A DNA stretch of 64,000 nt, taken from assembly GCA_963699105.1 (NCBI GenBank), contig CAVOTI010000005.1:62001-126000 (forward strand), in the 5' to 3' direction. Positions within the stretch are counted from its first letter, which is position 1. The number at the start of each line of letters is the position of its first letter. Positions 33,621-43,261 of the stretch are shown here, piece by piece. A program made the translations under genes and the position numbers. Source of the stretch: Bog-756 sp963699105. Lineage in GTDB: Bacteria; Actinomycetota; Acidimicrobiia; Acidimicrobiales; RAAP-2. The notes under the pieces were generated by a model, which searched no databases, was not told the origin of the DNA, and saw only the letters and a list, made by a program, of their open reading frames with translations.

Positions 33621-35054
33621 TTACAAGGAGCCCGGCGGTGCATCAGCGATTTGGGGGTGAGAAGGGTCCTGGGGCCCCCATTGGGCCTCGCCCCGACCAC
33701 GGATCCGGAGCCCTTCGGGCCTGACCAACGACGCTGAGCCCACCGAGGAGTCCCCGTAGCGCTCACGGATGGCGTCTACCGCCGCCGTCACCGGTCCCCA
33801 GCAGCGCTGGAGCCGCTCGATCTCGTCGTCGTCGCCGGCCGGACCTGCCCCCGGGCCGGCACTCCCGCCGTCACCGCCGGTTCCGGCCGCCCCCGGTCCA
33901 TCGGGGCCCACGGCCACGGGCTCGCCCTGGCCCAGATCGAGGCTCAGCTGCACACCCTGGTCGGGCGGCCCGAAACCGGACAGTGCCACCCCGAGCAGCC
34001 GGACTCCTCGATCGAGGTCGACCGTGTCGAACAGGGCGGACGCCACGGCGGCCACCGCCCGGGTGGCGTCGACCGGGATGGGCAACGAATGCGACCTGGT
34101 GATGAGTTTGAAGTCGGCGAACCTCATCTTGACACCCACCGTCCGAGCCGCCAGACCCGACCGGCGCAGCGTGGTGGCCGATGCGTCGACCATGCTCATG
34201 AGATGGCCGTGGAGAACGGAGCGATCCCACAGATCGGTGCTGAACGTCTCCTCGTGCCCGATCGACTTGGCCTCCTGCTCGGGCACCACCGGTCGGGGAT
34301 CGTCACCACCGGCCAGGGCGGACAGGTGGGAACCGAGGGAAGCCCCCAGGGTCCGTTCGAGGATGCCGGGCGGCAGGGCGGCGATGTCGCCGACCGTCGA
34401 GACCCCGAGGGCATCGAGCCGTCTGCCGGTCACCGGCCCGACCCCCCACAGCGCCCGGGCCGGCAGCGGGTGCAAGAAGGTCAACTCGTCGGCGGCGGGG
34501 ACGACGACCACCCCCGGCCCCGGACGGATCCCCTCCCGATCGGCGGTGGGCTTGGCCGCCTTGGACGCCAGCTTGGCGATGAGCTTGCTCCGCCCCACCC
34601 CCACCGAGCAGGCCAGGTGAAGTTCCTCGGCCACCGTCCGTCGGATGGCGGCGGCGATGGTCGGACCGTCGCCCAGCAGCTGGCAGGACCCGGTCACGTC
34701 GAGGAAGGCCTCGTCGAGGGAGATCCCCTCCACGAGGGGCGTCGTCCGCTCCAAGATGGCGTGGAGTTTCCGGCTCTCCTCGGCGTAGCGGTGGAATCGA
34801 CCGTCGACGAACACCGCGGCCGGGCACCGGCGGCGGGCCACGGCCGAGGGCATGGCCGAGTGCACGCCGAATCTCCTCGCCTCGTACGTGCAGGCGGCGA
34901 CCACCCCACGGGGGCCAGAACCGCCGACGATCACCGGCAGTCCCCTCAAGGCCGGGTTGTCGAGGACCTCCACCGATGCGAAGAAGGCGTCCATGTCGAC
35001 ATGGAGGATGACGCGCTCCTCGTGGTCTTCTTCCCGGCCGGCCCGGTGGCGCAC
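33621..35054 (-). CDS. dinB: DNA polymerase IV (Y-family, DinB)
   Basis: DinB performs translesion synthesis. The palm opens VILHVDMDAFFASVEVLDNP, with the first catalytic Asp and the steric-gate Phe region. The second catalytic cluster is EGISLDEAFLDVTG, and CSVGVGRSKLIAKLAS plus the helix-hairpin-helix LWGVGPVTGRRLDALG follow. The little-finger domain precedes a 90-residue Gly/Pro-rich tail with no clear beta-clamp motif. I chose the GTG at 35054; the frame is open to 35147, but that overlaps the PIG-L gene. The length (477) is above the usual 350-400 because of the tail. Confidence 0.93.
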   Translation of the reverse strand: MRHRAGREEDHEERVILHVDMDAFFASVEVLDNPALRGLPVIVGGSGPRGVVAACTYEARRFGVHSAMPSAVARRRCPAAVFVDGRFHRYAEESRKLHAILERTTPLVEGISLDEAFLDVTGSCQLLGDGPTIAAAIRRTVAEELHLACSVGVGRSKLIAKLASKAAKPTADREGIRPGPGVVVVPAADELTFLHPLPARALWGVGPVTGRRLDALGVSTVGDIAALPPGILERTLGASLGSHLSALAGGDDPRPVVPEQEAKSIGHEETFSTDLWDRSVLHGHLMSMVDASATTLRRSGLAARTVGVKMRFADFKLITRSHSLPIPVDATRAVAAVASALFDTVDLDRGVRLLGVALSGFGPPDQGVQLSLDLGQGEPVAVGPDGPGAAGTGGDGGSAGPGAGPAGDDDEIERLQRCWGPVTAAVDAIRERYGDSSVGSASLVRPEGLRIRGRGEAQWGPQDPSHPQIADAPPGSL

Positions 35055-35082
35055 CGCTCCGCCGGCGGAGGGGGTCTGGCCG

Positions 35083-35793
35083 TCAACCACCGAATTGGAG
35101 GCTCCGGAATCCCTCGGCGAATGCCACCCCCACCCGTTTCCCGGCATCCTCGGCGCCGAGTCTCACCGCCGTCGACGCCCACTCCACACCGTCGGGGAAC
35201 TGGCTGCGATGGCAGCCGACCGCTTCCCCCTTCACATCCACGGTGGTCGAGATGTCCACCCACAGGTCGGGTTCGAGGGTCCCCGAGAGCAGCACGGCGT
35301 CGACCTGGTGGGCCGGGCCGGCATCGGGGAAGTAGTGAGGAAGTGCGGCGGCCGGAGACACGGCGTCGAGCGCCGCCAGACCGGTCACCCGGTGATCTCG
35401 GTGGTTGAAGTATCCGTTGCCGAAGAACACGGCTGTGGGGTCGGGGCACAGGACCACGTCGGGACGGAACCGCCGCACCGCCGCCACCAGCAGCTGGCGG
35501 AACACCGGGTCGTCGGTGAGCTCGCCGTCGTGGTAGTTGAGGAACTCCTGCCCGGCCAACCCGATCACCGCCCCGGCCTCGGCCGCCTCGGCCGCCCGTT
35601 GTTCGGCCAGCTGGCGGGGATCGACGTCGGGATCGGGCGACCCCTTCCCCCCGTCCGTGCACAGCACCACCCGCACCTCACATCCTGCCTTGGCCCAGAC
35701 GGCCATGGTGCCCCCACACGACACGTCGGGGTCGTCGGGATGGGCGTAGATGGCCAACGCCCGCTTCGGGACATCGACCAGGAGCTCGGCCAC
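35083..35793 (-). CDS. PIG-L/LmbE family deacetylase
   Basis: The 236-residue protein has the zinc motif AIYAHPDDPDVSCGGTM (HPDD with the following Asp) and the second metal-site block YFNHRDHRVTG, which are diagnostic of LmbE-like N-acetylglucosamine deacetylases. The family includes MshB and Mca of mycothiol metabolism and PIG-L itself. It is somewhat shorter than MshB and lacks features that would decide the substrate. Start ATG at 35793, only three bases after the nrdR stop, so the two are probably co-transcribed. It is followed by dinB after 28 bases. Confidence 0.9.
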   Translation of the reverse strand: MAELLVDVPKRALAIYAHPDDPDVSCGGTMAVWAKAGCEVRVVLCTDGGKGSPDPDVDPRQLAEQRAAEAAEAGAVIGLAGQEFLNYHDGELTDDPVFRQLLVAAVRRFRPDVVLCPDPTAVFFGNGYFNHRDHRVTGLAALDAVSPAAALPHYFPDAGPAHQVDAVLLSGTLEPDLWVDISTTVDVKGEAVGCHRSQFPDGVEWASTAVRLGAEDAGKRVGVAFAEGFRSLQFGG

Positions 35794-35796
35794 CTC

Positions 35797-36270
35797 CTAG
35801 CCCTCGGCCAGTTTCGGAGCCGTCGTCTTCGTCAACAGGCCGACCTCACGCCGGAAGTCGTCCACGCCCTCGAAGCCTTTGTAGACACTGGCGAAGCGGA
35901 GGTAGGCGACTTCGTCGACCAGGCGGAGCCTTTCCAGAACGGCCAGACCCACCTGTTCGGACGTGGGCTCCGACCCCTCCTCGCGCAGGGCGTCCTCGAC
36001 CTCCTGGGCCAACACGTCGAGCTGCTCCTCGGTCACCGGACGGTTCTTGGTGGCAGCCCGAAGGCCGTCCACCAGCTTGCCGCGATCGAACGGCTGGCGG
36101 AGGCCGGAGCGCTTGATCACCATCATGGGGACCTCGTCGATGCGCTCGAAGGTGGTGAAACGATGCCCGCAGCCGGCGCACTCCCGTCGCCTCCTGATCG
36201 CCGCCCCGTCCTCGGCCAGCCGGGAATCGACCACTCGGTCATCGTCAGCCAGGCACCACGGACACCGCAC
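35797..36270 (-). CDS. nrdR: Transcriptional repressor NrdR
   Basis: NrdR represses ribonucleotide reductase genes in response to the ATP/dATP ratio. The 157-residue protein has the N-terminal zinc ribbon MRCPWC with CAGCGHRFTTFER. An ATP-cone domain covers about residues 49-139, with VIKRSGLRQPFDRGKL and YLRFASVYKGFEGVDDF. Start GTG at 36270. In actinobacteria nrdR commonly lies next to lexA and a LysM gene, as here; the reductase genes are not in the window. Confidence 0.97.
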   Translation of the reverse strand: MRCPWCLADDDRVVDSRLAEDGAAIRRRRECAGCGHRFTTFERIDEVPMMVIKRSGLRQPFDRGKLVDGLRAATKNRPVTEEQLDVLAQEVEDALREEGSEPTSEQVGLAVLERLRLVDEVAYLRFASVYKGFEGVDDFRREVGLLTKTTAPKLAEG

Positions 36271-36354
36271 GCGACGAGGCTAGCGCCCAGCCGTGAGGAC
36301 CAGGCCGTCGCCAATCGGGAGCCATGCCCCGCCACCTCGGAAAACGTGCTGCGA

Positions 36355-36900
36355 TCAGGGTATGGCGATCCGCTCTCCGGGAACCACGGAGTCCGAACCC
36401 GTCTCCTTGGCCAGTTCCGCCACCAGCGGACGCGGGTCGGCCGTGGGCTGCACCCGCTCGGCGATCGACCACAGCGAGTCCCCCTGTTGGACGGTGTAGA
36501 CCGTCTTCGCCCCGATCTCCACCGAAGCGGAACCAGTGGCGTGGGAGCGACCACCGGTTCCGCTCAGTGGAAGAGCCAGGGCGATCAGTGCCAGTCCGAT
36601 CACCGCCACCAGCGTCCGGCGACGACGGACCTCGGGTGACGTCCTCCGTACCCCGGTCCCCCCTCGACCGGGGTGGCCGACCAGACCGGTGACCCCGGCC
36701 TCGTCGGCGTCGGCCTCACCATTCCCCCAGGTCTCCCAGGCCTGCTGGGCCTCCCAGGTCTCCCTGGTCGCCGGTCGGAGATCTACCTCCACGAGCCGAA
36801 GGCTCCTGCGGCCGTCCGTCGGCTCGGGGGCAGGTCGCCGTGGGGGCTCGGTTCCAGCCAGAGTGCGGTCATCTCGGTCAGCTCCCTCTCGATCCGGCAC
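36355..36900 (-). CDS. LysM-domain membrane protein, Rv2719c/YneA-like
   Basis: The 181-residue protein has an 85-residue charged cytoplasmic part. One transmembrane helix (TLVAVIGLALIALALPLSG) and a single C-terminal LysM domain (YTVQQGDSLWSIAERV) that would bind peptidoglycan follow. It is transcribed divergently from lexA across three SOS-box-like sites. The arrangement and topology match M. tuberculosis Rv2719c and the Bacillus SOS division inhibitor YneA, so I infer an SOS-induced protein that delays division or modifies the wall. No hydrolase catalytic domain is visible. The start is the outermost frame start at 36900; its exact position is uncertain. Confidence 0.8.
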   Translation of the reverse strand: MPDREGADRDDRTLAGTEPPRRPAPEPTDGRRSLRLVEVDLRPATRETWEAQQAWETWGNGEADADEAGVTGLVGHPGRGGTGVRRTSPEVRRRRTLVAVIGLALIALALPLSGTGGRSHATGSASVEIGAKTVYTVQQGDSLWSIAERVQPTADPRPLVAELAKETGSDSVVPGERIAIP

Positions 36901-36927
36901 GGCGGGACCCGCCCGACCGGTAGCTCA

Positions 36928-36943
36928 TCGAACCTGTGTTCGC
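36928..36943. promoter_or_regulatory. LexA-box-like site 1 (LysM-proximal)
   Basis: TCGAACCTGTGTTCGC matches the actinobacterial SOS box TCGAAC-N4-GTTCGA at all but the last half-site base and the preferred purine. It lies 28 bases before the LysM start. Confidence 0.75.
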
Positions 36944-36960
36944 CATGGCGCCATCCCATC

Positions 36961-36976
36961 ACGAACACCTGTTCGA
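36961..36976. promoter_or_regulatory. LexA-box-like site 2 (central)
   Basis: ACGAACACCTGTTCGA differs from TCGAAC-N4-GTTCGA only at the first base. It is the best of the three and could serve both divergent promoters. Confidence 0.85.
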
Positions 36977-36990
36977 TGTCAAGGATTTTT

Positions 36991-37006
36991 TCGAACGGGT
37001 GTTTGC
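36991..37006. promoter_or_regulatory. LexA-box-like site 3 (lexA-proximal)
   Basis: TCGAACGGGTGTTTGC keeps a perfect left half and a degenerate right half. It sits 65 bases before the lexA start, in an AT-rich stretch that likely contains the lexA promoter. Confidence 0.65.
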
Positions 37007-37070
37007 TTTTGGGTCCCCGCCCCACTACCTTCGGGCAAACAGACGTTCGCCCTACGAGCGAAGGGATCCC

Positions 37071-37700
37071 ATGGCTCAGGTATTGACGACCAAGCGGAAA
37101 CAGATTCTGGACTGCATCTCCGAGGCGGTGCGGGAACGGGGCTATCCGCCCTCGGTACGCGAGATCGGCGAGTCCGTGGGGCTGACGTCGTCTTCGACGG
37201 TCCACGCCCATCTGGCCGTGCTCCAGCGCGAGGGGTATCTGCGTCGGGACCCCACCAAACCCCGGGCCATCGAGGTCTGCTACGACCCGTCGTCCAAGGT
37301 CATCGCCGATGCCCGACCGATACGCCACGTACCCCTGGTCGGTGAAGTGGCGGCCGGCACCGGGGTGCTGGCCCAGGAGAACGTGGAGGAGCTCTACCCG
37401 CTCCCCGAGGACTTCACCGGGACAGGCACCCTGTTCATGGTGAGGGTGAGGGGCGACTCGATGGTCGACGCCGGCATCTTCGACGGCGACTTCGTGGTGG
37501 TCCGTCAGCAGACCGACGCACAGCGGGGCGACGTGGTGGTGGCCGGTATCCCCGACGGGGAGGCGACAGTGAAGACCTTCTCCACCCGGCACGGTCGGGT
37601 GGTCCTCACTCCGGCCAACGAACGTTTCTCGCCGATGGAGTTCGATCCTTCCGAGGTGACCGTCTACGGCAAGGTGGTCACCGTGCTCCGTCGGCTCTGA
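37071..37700 (+). CDS. lexA: SOS repressor LexA
   Basis: LexA represses DNA-damage genes and cleaves itself when RecA is activated. The 209-residue protein has the N-terminal winged helix (TTKRKQILDCISEAV, PSVREIGESVGLTSSSTVHA). The cleavage site Ala95-Gly96 is in VAAGTG, the catalytic Ser130 in RGDSMVDAGI and Lys168 in ATVKTF. I chose the ATG at 37071, preceded by AAGGGA and giving MAQVLTTKRK; the frame is open back to 36936 but would then cover the operators. It is convergent with the aldo/keto reductase gene and very likely autoregulated through the upstream boxes. Confidence 0.97.
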   Translation: MAQVLTTKRKQILDCISEAVRERGYPPSVREIGESVGLTSSSTVHAHLAVLQREGYLRRDPTKPRAIEVCYDPSSKVIADARPIRHVPLVGEVAAGTGVLAQENVEELYPLPEDFTGTGTLFMVRVRGDSMVDAGIFDGDFVVVRQQTDAQRGDVVVAGIPDGEATVKTFSTRHGRVVLTPANERFSPMEFDPSEVTVYGKVVTVLRRL

Positions 37701-37746
37701 CGGGGATCGACCGGTCCAATCGGGGTGGGGGTGCAGCTGGGTGGTC

Positions 37747-38749
37747 TCAGGCGGTGGGAGTGGTGACGCCGATCGAGCTCATGTCGGGGTACCTGTCACC
37801 GGCCCCGACGCCGACGGGGAACACGCGCTCGAGGTCGGCGAGGTCGGCCTCGCTCAGCTCGACGTCCTGGGCGGCGATGTTCTCCTCGAGATAGGAGCGG
37901 CGCTTGGTGCCGGGGATGGGGACGACGTCCTCACCACGGGACAGGACCCAGGCCAGTGCCAGCTGGCCGAGCGTGCATCCCCTCTCGGCGGCCATGGCGC
38001 GGACCTTCTCGACCAGTTCGATGTTGTGGACGAAATTGTCGCCCGAGAATCGCGGGAGATGGGCGCGGAAGTCCCCATCGGGGAAGTCGCCGGGGTCGGT
38101 GATTGACACCGGTCAGAAAGCCCCGGCCCAGGGGGCTGTAGGCAACGATCCCGACCCCGAGCTCACGGGCGGTGTCGACGACGTCGCCTTCGATGTCCCG
38201 GCTCCACAGTGACCACTCGCTCTGGAGGGCGGCGATCGGATGGACGTCGACAGCCCGGCGGATGGTGTCGGGGAGGGCCTCGGAGAGACCGAGGAAGCGG
38301 ACCTTCCCCTCGGCCACCAGTTCCGACATGGCCCCCACCGTCTCCTCGATGGGGACGTTGGCATCGGTACGGTGTTGGTAGTAGAGGTCGATGTGGTCGG
38401 TACCGAGACGGCCGAGCGAGGCCTCGCAGGCGTTCTTGACGTAGGCGGCGTCTCCCCGGACGGAGCGGTCGGAGGGATTGCTCCCCCTCACGATGCCGAA
38501 TTTGGTGGCTACCACCACCTCGTCCCGTCGTCCGGCAACGGCCCGACCCACCAGCTCCTCGTTGCGGTAGGGGCCGTACATGTCGGAGGTGTCCAGGAAG
38601 TTCACTCCGAGGTCGAGGGCCCGATGAATGGTGGCGATCGACTCGGCGTCGTCACCGTGGCCGTAGAACTCACTCATGCCCATGCATCCGAGCCCTTCGG
38701 CCGAGACGGTGAGCCCCTCGGTACCGAGTGTGCGTGGGGTGCCGCTCAT
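37747..38749 (-). pseudogene. Aldo/keto reductase, with one apparent frameshift
   Basis: The N-terminal 215 residues, from the ATG at 38749, carry the family motifs GCMGMSEFYG, LDTSDMYGPYRNEELVG, VVATKFGI and the HRTDANVPIEETVGAM block (Asp/Tyr/Lys/His catalytic set). After SPLGRGFLTG near 38105-38109 one extra base shifts the frame, and the C-terminal part continues as SITDPGDFPDGDF to 37747, ending with VPIPGTKRRSYLEEN and its NADPH-binding loop. With the extra base removed the protein is about 333 residues, the usual size. The substrate is unknown. The start overlaps the dapE stop (ATGA). Confidence 0.88.
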
Positions 38750-39862
38750 CGGATCGACCCTACGTGGTCGCTCCCGAGGAGTGTGCTCAGCACGCCGGCC
38801 ACGTGGTCGAGCTCGTCCGAGCCCACGTGCTCGTCCCGGGTGTGGGCCAGCAGCGGGTCGCCCGGTCCGAAATTGGCCGCCGGGACACCGTGTGCCCAGA
38901 ACGACGCCACATCGGTCCAGCCCTGCTTGGCCGTGGGCTGCTCCCCGGTGGCCTTGACCAGGGCCGGCCAGCAGCGGGTGGTCGAGGGACGGAGGCGCCC
39001 CGGGCGCCAGCTCCACCAGCTCCCAACGGTCGCCGGGTTCGAGATGGGGACCCAGCAGCTCCCGAAGACCGGCCTCCGCCTCCGCCGGGCGACCGGTCGG
39101 GGGCGAACCGGTGGTTGAGGAGGATCGAGGCTTGGTCCGGCACCACGTTGGCGGCGACACGCCCCCGGACACCTCCACGGCCTGGAGCTGCTCGGCGTAC
39201 TCGCAGCCGTCGAGCACCGGCCGGCGGCCCACGTAGCGGCTCGACCGCGGTCAGCAGCGGGGCCAGGCGGTGGATGGCATTGCGACCGGTGTGCGGCCGG
39301 GCGGTGTGGGCCCTGGCGCCCGCGAGGTCGATCCGTACCCGCATGGTGCCCTGGCATCCGGCCTCGACCACTGCCACCGGTCGGCTCGCCCAGCATGGCG
39401 GCGTCGGCCTCGCAGCAGGTCCGGGCGCTGCTCCCACAGCAGCCGCAAGCCGCTGAACCGCTGGTCGACCTCCTCGCACACGTAGAAACACCACGTCACG
39501 TCGACGGCCGGCTCGGGCACCGTGCCGGCCAGGTGCAGCAGGACGGCCAGACCCCCCTTCATGTCGGCTGGCTCCCACCCCGTAGAGCGTGCCGGCGACG
39601 ATCCGGGGCTCCTCGTTGCCGCCCGACGGGGCACGGTGTCGAGATGGCCGCCGAGCAGCAGCCGATGACGACGGCCGCAGCTGGGTGCGGGCCACGACGT
39701 TGTCACCGACCCGCTCGACGGTGAGCCACGGGCACAGCGTCGAGGGCCGACTCCACCGCGTCGGCCACGCATGCTCTCGTGGTGGCTCACCGACGGGATG
39801 GCCACCAGGGCTGTGGCCATCCCGAGCAGTCCGCCCGGCATGACCGTGGTCACCACGGTCAC
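38746..39862 (-). pseudogene. dapE: Succinyl-diaminopimelate desuccinylase, heavily frameshifted
   Basis: The order of recognisable pieces across three frames is that of actinobacterial DapE (M20 peptidase): MATALVAIPSVSHHES, then LLLGGHLDTVP (metal His/Asp), then GVGA/ADMKGGLAVLLHLAG, FYVCEEVDQ (catalytic Glu), ARAHTARPHTGRNAIHR, ANVVPDQASILLNHRFAPD, and a clean C-terminus KQGWTDVASFWAHGVPAANF. I count roughly ten single-base indels, nearly all insertions, with no in-frame stops once corrected. The region is therefore a good gene in poor sequence rather than an old pseudogene. DapE makes LL-diaminopimelate from the succinylated precursor. GTG at 39862 overlaps the dapD stop. Confidence 0.82.
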
Positions 39863-40688
39863 GTGGACACACCGTGCTGGCGGAGGATGTCGTTCAGCTT
39901 CGCCTTGTCGTGACGCTCGCCCTCGGTCAGGCGCTTGATGACCAGGACGCAGGGCAGGAAGAACTCCCCGCCCGGGTACTCGCGGCGCCGGGAGGCCTGG
40001 ACGGCCACGCACCAAGGCGGCACGTGGCCCCGGCTCAGCTCCTCGCCGGTGTCGGCGTCGATCACCGGGATCGACGGGTTGAGGATGGTCCCCTCGCCAG
40101 CACCGCCCCCCGGCCGACCCGGGCACCCTGGGTGATCATCGACCGGCTCCCGATCATCACCTCGTCCTCGATGACCACCGGCGCCGCCTGGGCCGGCTCG
40201 AGCACGCCGCCGATGCCGACCCCGCCCGAAAGGTGGACCTGCTCGCCGATCTGGGCACACGATCCGACGGTGGCCCAGGTGTCGACCATCGTGCCGGCGC
40301 CGACCCGGGCTCCGATGTTGACATAGCTGGGCATGCAGATGACCCCGTTGCCGAGGAACGATCCCCAACGGGCCGAGGCCCCGGGCACGACCCGCACTCC
40401 CGAAGCGGCGTAGTCCGTTCTTCAGCGGCAACTTGTCGGCGAACTCGAAGGGGCCCAGCTCGATGGTCTCCATCGCCTGCAGCCGGAACAACAAGCAGGA
40501 TGGCCTGCTTCAGCCACTGGTGCACCACCACCTCGTCGGTGGCCGGCGTCGACCTCGGCCACCCGGGCTCGCCCGCTGTCGAGGAGATCGATGGCCTCGG
40601 TCACCACGGCCAGCGGCTCGGTGTCGCCGGGACCGAGGTCGTCGGCCCGCGCCCACAGCTCTTCGATCTGGGACTGGAGATCTGCCAT
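39859..40688 (-). pseudogene. dapD: 2,3,4,5-tetrahydropyridine-2,6-dicarboxylate N-succinyltransferase, frameshifted
   Basis: DapD succinylates tetrahydrodipicolinate in the diaminopimelate pathway. The pieces are MADLQSQIEELWARADDL, FRLQAMETIELGPFEFADK, GSFLGNGVICMPSYVNIGA and the left-handed beta-helix repeats GARVGAGTMVDTWATVGSCA and GGVGIGGVLEPAQAAPVVIE. The C-terminus is FFLPCVLVIKRLTEGERHDK. I resolve extra bases near 40415, 40493 and 40543 and a missing base near 40097; correction gives 275 residues, normal for the E. coli-type enzyme. Start ATG at 40688. It lies nine bases after dapC in transcription order. Confidence 0.85.
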
Positions 40689-40697
40689 GTCCAGACG

Positions 40698-41952
40698 TTA
40701 GCCCTGGGCGACGGACGATCGACGACCCGGCCGTCCGGTTCGCCACCGTTCCGACCCCGTCGCCGCTACCCGCCGGACGGAGCCGGTCAGGTCCCGGCCG
40801 GCCAGCGTCGGCCACCAGCTCGAGTCGTTCCATGGGCTGGACCGCGGCCACCCGCACGAAGCCAGTCCCGCCGGGTCCGTAGAACTCGCCCGGGGCTGAC
40901 CAGCATCCCGGACTCGAGGGCCAGGGCCTCGGTGACCGACCACCCGTCCGCCCGGCGATGCCGACGTCGGCACCGGGACCCACAGGTAGAAGCCGCCCGG
41001 CCGGCAGAGCCGACGGGCAGGCCGGCGCGGCCGAGCACCCCGGCCAGATAGCGTCAGACGTTCGAGATAGCGTCGGCGTTGGTCGACGACGTGGGCATCG
41101 TCGTCCAGAGCCACGACCGCGCCGCCTGCACGGGGCCGGGGACCATCAACCCCGCATGGCGGCGTACCTCGACGAGGATAGGCGACCAGGTCGGGGTCGC
41201 CCGCATAGAACCCGGCCCGAACGCCGGCGAGATTGGATCGCTTCGACAGCGAGTGCACGGCGATCACCCCGTCGGTCCCGCACTCGAGGACCGAACGGGG
41301 CGGTCCGTCCCAGGTGAACTCGGCGTAGCACTCGTCGGAGAACAAGGGGATCCCCCGGTCCCGGGCCCATTCCGCCGCCGCTCCAGGTCGGTCAGGTAGC
41401 CGGTCGGATTGGACGGCGAGTTGGTCCACACCATGAGGGCCCGCGCCAGCGTCGGCCTCGTCCACGGCCGACAGGTCGGGTCCTCCCCCGGGCAGCTCGG
41501 GCACCGGCACCGGGCGGCAACCGGCCAGGAGGGCCCCCATGGCGTAGGTCGGGTAGGACACCGCCGGGTACAGCACGGTGTCCCGGTCCGGAGATCGAAG
41601 TCGCAGGTACTGGGCGGTCGACGCCACGAACTCCTTGGTCCCCACGCACGCCGCCACCTGGCCGTCGGGTCGACCGACACCCCGAATCGACGGTCCAGCC
41701 ACCGGGCCGCGGCACCCCGGAACTCGGCCGATCCCGGAGAGGTCGGGTAGCCGCGCTCCGAGCCCGGACGACGGCCAGGGCGGCCAGGACCGACGGTGGC
41801 GGCGGATCGCACGGAGTACCGATCGAGCAGTCGACCAGGCCGTCGGCCCCGAACCGGTCGACCGCCCGCGCCTTGAGTTCCGAGAGCCGTTCGTGGGGGT
41901 AGGGCGGGGGCGAAAAGCCGCCAGCCGGCGTCGAGCCCGACGTGGGCCTCAC
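40698..41952 (-). pseudogene. dapC: Succinyldiaminopimelate aminotransferase DapC, heavily frameshifted
   Basis: The region encodes a class I/II PLP aminotransferase in pieces spread over three frames: SIGTPCDPPPPSVLAAL, GSERGYPTSPGSAEFRGAAA, VACVGTKEFVASTAQYLRL, YPAVSYPTYAMGALLAG, VWTNSPSNPTGYLTDL, FSDECYAEFTWDG and HSLSKRSNLAGVRAGFYAGD (the PLP Lys is in SLSKRSN). At least eight indels separate these blocks. No premature stops remain after correction, so sequence error is more likely than decay. The GTG at 41952 overlaps the hflX stop, and dapD follows directly. Confidence 0.8.
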
Positions 41953-43261
41953 GACGCCAGGAACTCCGCGAACCGGATCTTGCCCACGTCGTCGAGGACG
42001 ACCTGGATCCGAGTCGACTGCTCGCCGGCCACCTCGCCAACGATCTCGCCTTCGCGGTGCACCGCCGCCAACACGTCGCCACGGGCCCAGGGGATGTCCA
42101 ACTCGACCACCCGGTCCCCGACCCGGAGCCGGTCGCCCATGGCCACCAGCAGCTCGTCGATGCCTTCACCGGTCCGGGCCGACACCTTGACCGAGCCGTC
42201 GTGGGTGGCCATCAACCGGCGGGCCTCCTCGTCGGCCTCGCCGCCGTGGGCCACGATGGCGTCGGCCTTGTTGACCACCAGCAGCTCGGGAAGACCGCCG
42301 GCCCCGATCTCGGCCAGGACGGTCCGGACGGCGTCGACCTGCCCGTCGAAATCAGGGGCGGAACCGTCGACGACATGGACGACGAGGTCTGACTCACCCA
42401 CCTCCTCGAGCGTGGAGCGGAACGCTTCGACCACCTGATGGGGAAGCTTGCGCACGAACCCCACCGTGTCGGTCATGAGCACCGTCTCGCCACCGGGCAG
42501 GTCGAGTTGGCGGGTGCGGGGATCGAGGGTGGAGAACAAGCCGGTTCTCGACCAGCACGTCGGAGCCGCACAGCCGGTTGAGCAACGTCGACTTTCCGGC
42601 ATTGGTGTAGCCGACCAGGGATACGGTCCGTTGGCGCGACCGGGACCGGCCCTTGCGCTGGGTGCGCCGGGTGCGGTCCAGCTGTCGCAGGTCCGACTCG
42701 AGCCGGGTCATCCGACGCACCAGGCGTCGGCGATCGACCTCGAGGGCGGTCTCACCCGGCCCCCGGGTGCCGATCCCACCGGCCTGCTGGCTGAAGGACC
42801 GGCCACGACCCCGGAGCCGGGGCAGCCGGTAGCGCAAGCAGGGCCAGCTCGACCTGGGTCCGGCCCTCGGGGGTGCGGGCGTTCTGGGCGAAGATGTCGA
42901 GGATCACGGCGGTACGGTCGATGGCCGTCCGGCCCAGGATCTTCTCCAGGTTCCGCTGCTGGGCCGGAGACAGGTCGTCGTCGAACACCACGGTGTCGGC
43001 GTCGACGGCCAGGCACACGGCCAGCAGCTCCTCGGCCTTGCCCCGACCCAGATAGGTGGCCGGATCGGGAGTGATCCGGCGTTGGACGACCCGTTCCATC
43101 ACGTCGGCGCCGGCGGTGGCCACCAACAGGGCGAGCTCGTCCAGGGCCGCCTCGGTGTCGGCCAGGGTCGAGTGGGGGAAGGTGACACCGACCAACACGA
43201 TCCGCTCCCGGATCGACCGGGAGATGAGGGTGTCGGTGAACGCCGAGTCGGTCGGGGTCAT
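41949..43261 (-). pseudogene. hflX: GTPase HflX, with two apparent frameshifts
   Basis: HflX is a ribosome-splitting GTPase. The first 140 residues (ATYLGRGKAEELLAVC, FDDDLSPAQQRNLE, ILDIFAQNARTPEGR-TQVELA) are in one frame, the GTP-binding start (GGIGTRGPGETALEVDRRR, VGYTNAGKSTLLNRL) in another, and the rest (DTVGFVRKLPHQVVEAFRST, NKADAI, SARTGEGIDEL) in a third. Each junction is explained by one extra A on the plus strand, at 42836-42837 and 42538-42539, where CAGC is read as CAAGC. Correction gives 436 residues. Its ATG overlaps the dapF stop (ATGA); in many actinobacteria the order miaA-dapF-hflX is the same. Confidence 0.92.

Noticed and set aside
38746..41952. Decayed dap operon or loss of diaminopimelate synthesis
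   Set aside because: dapA, dapB and dapF are intact, the conserved residues in the broken genes are preserved, and unrelated neighbours (hflX, aldo/keto reductase) carry the same type of indel.
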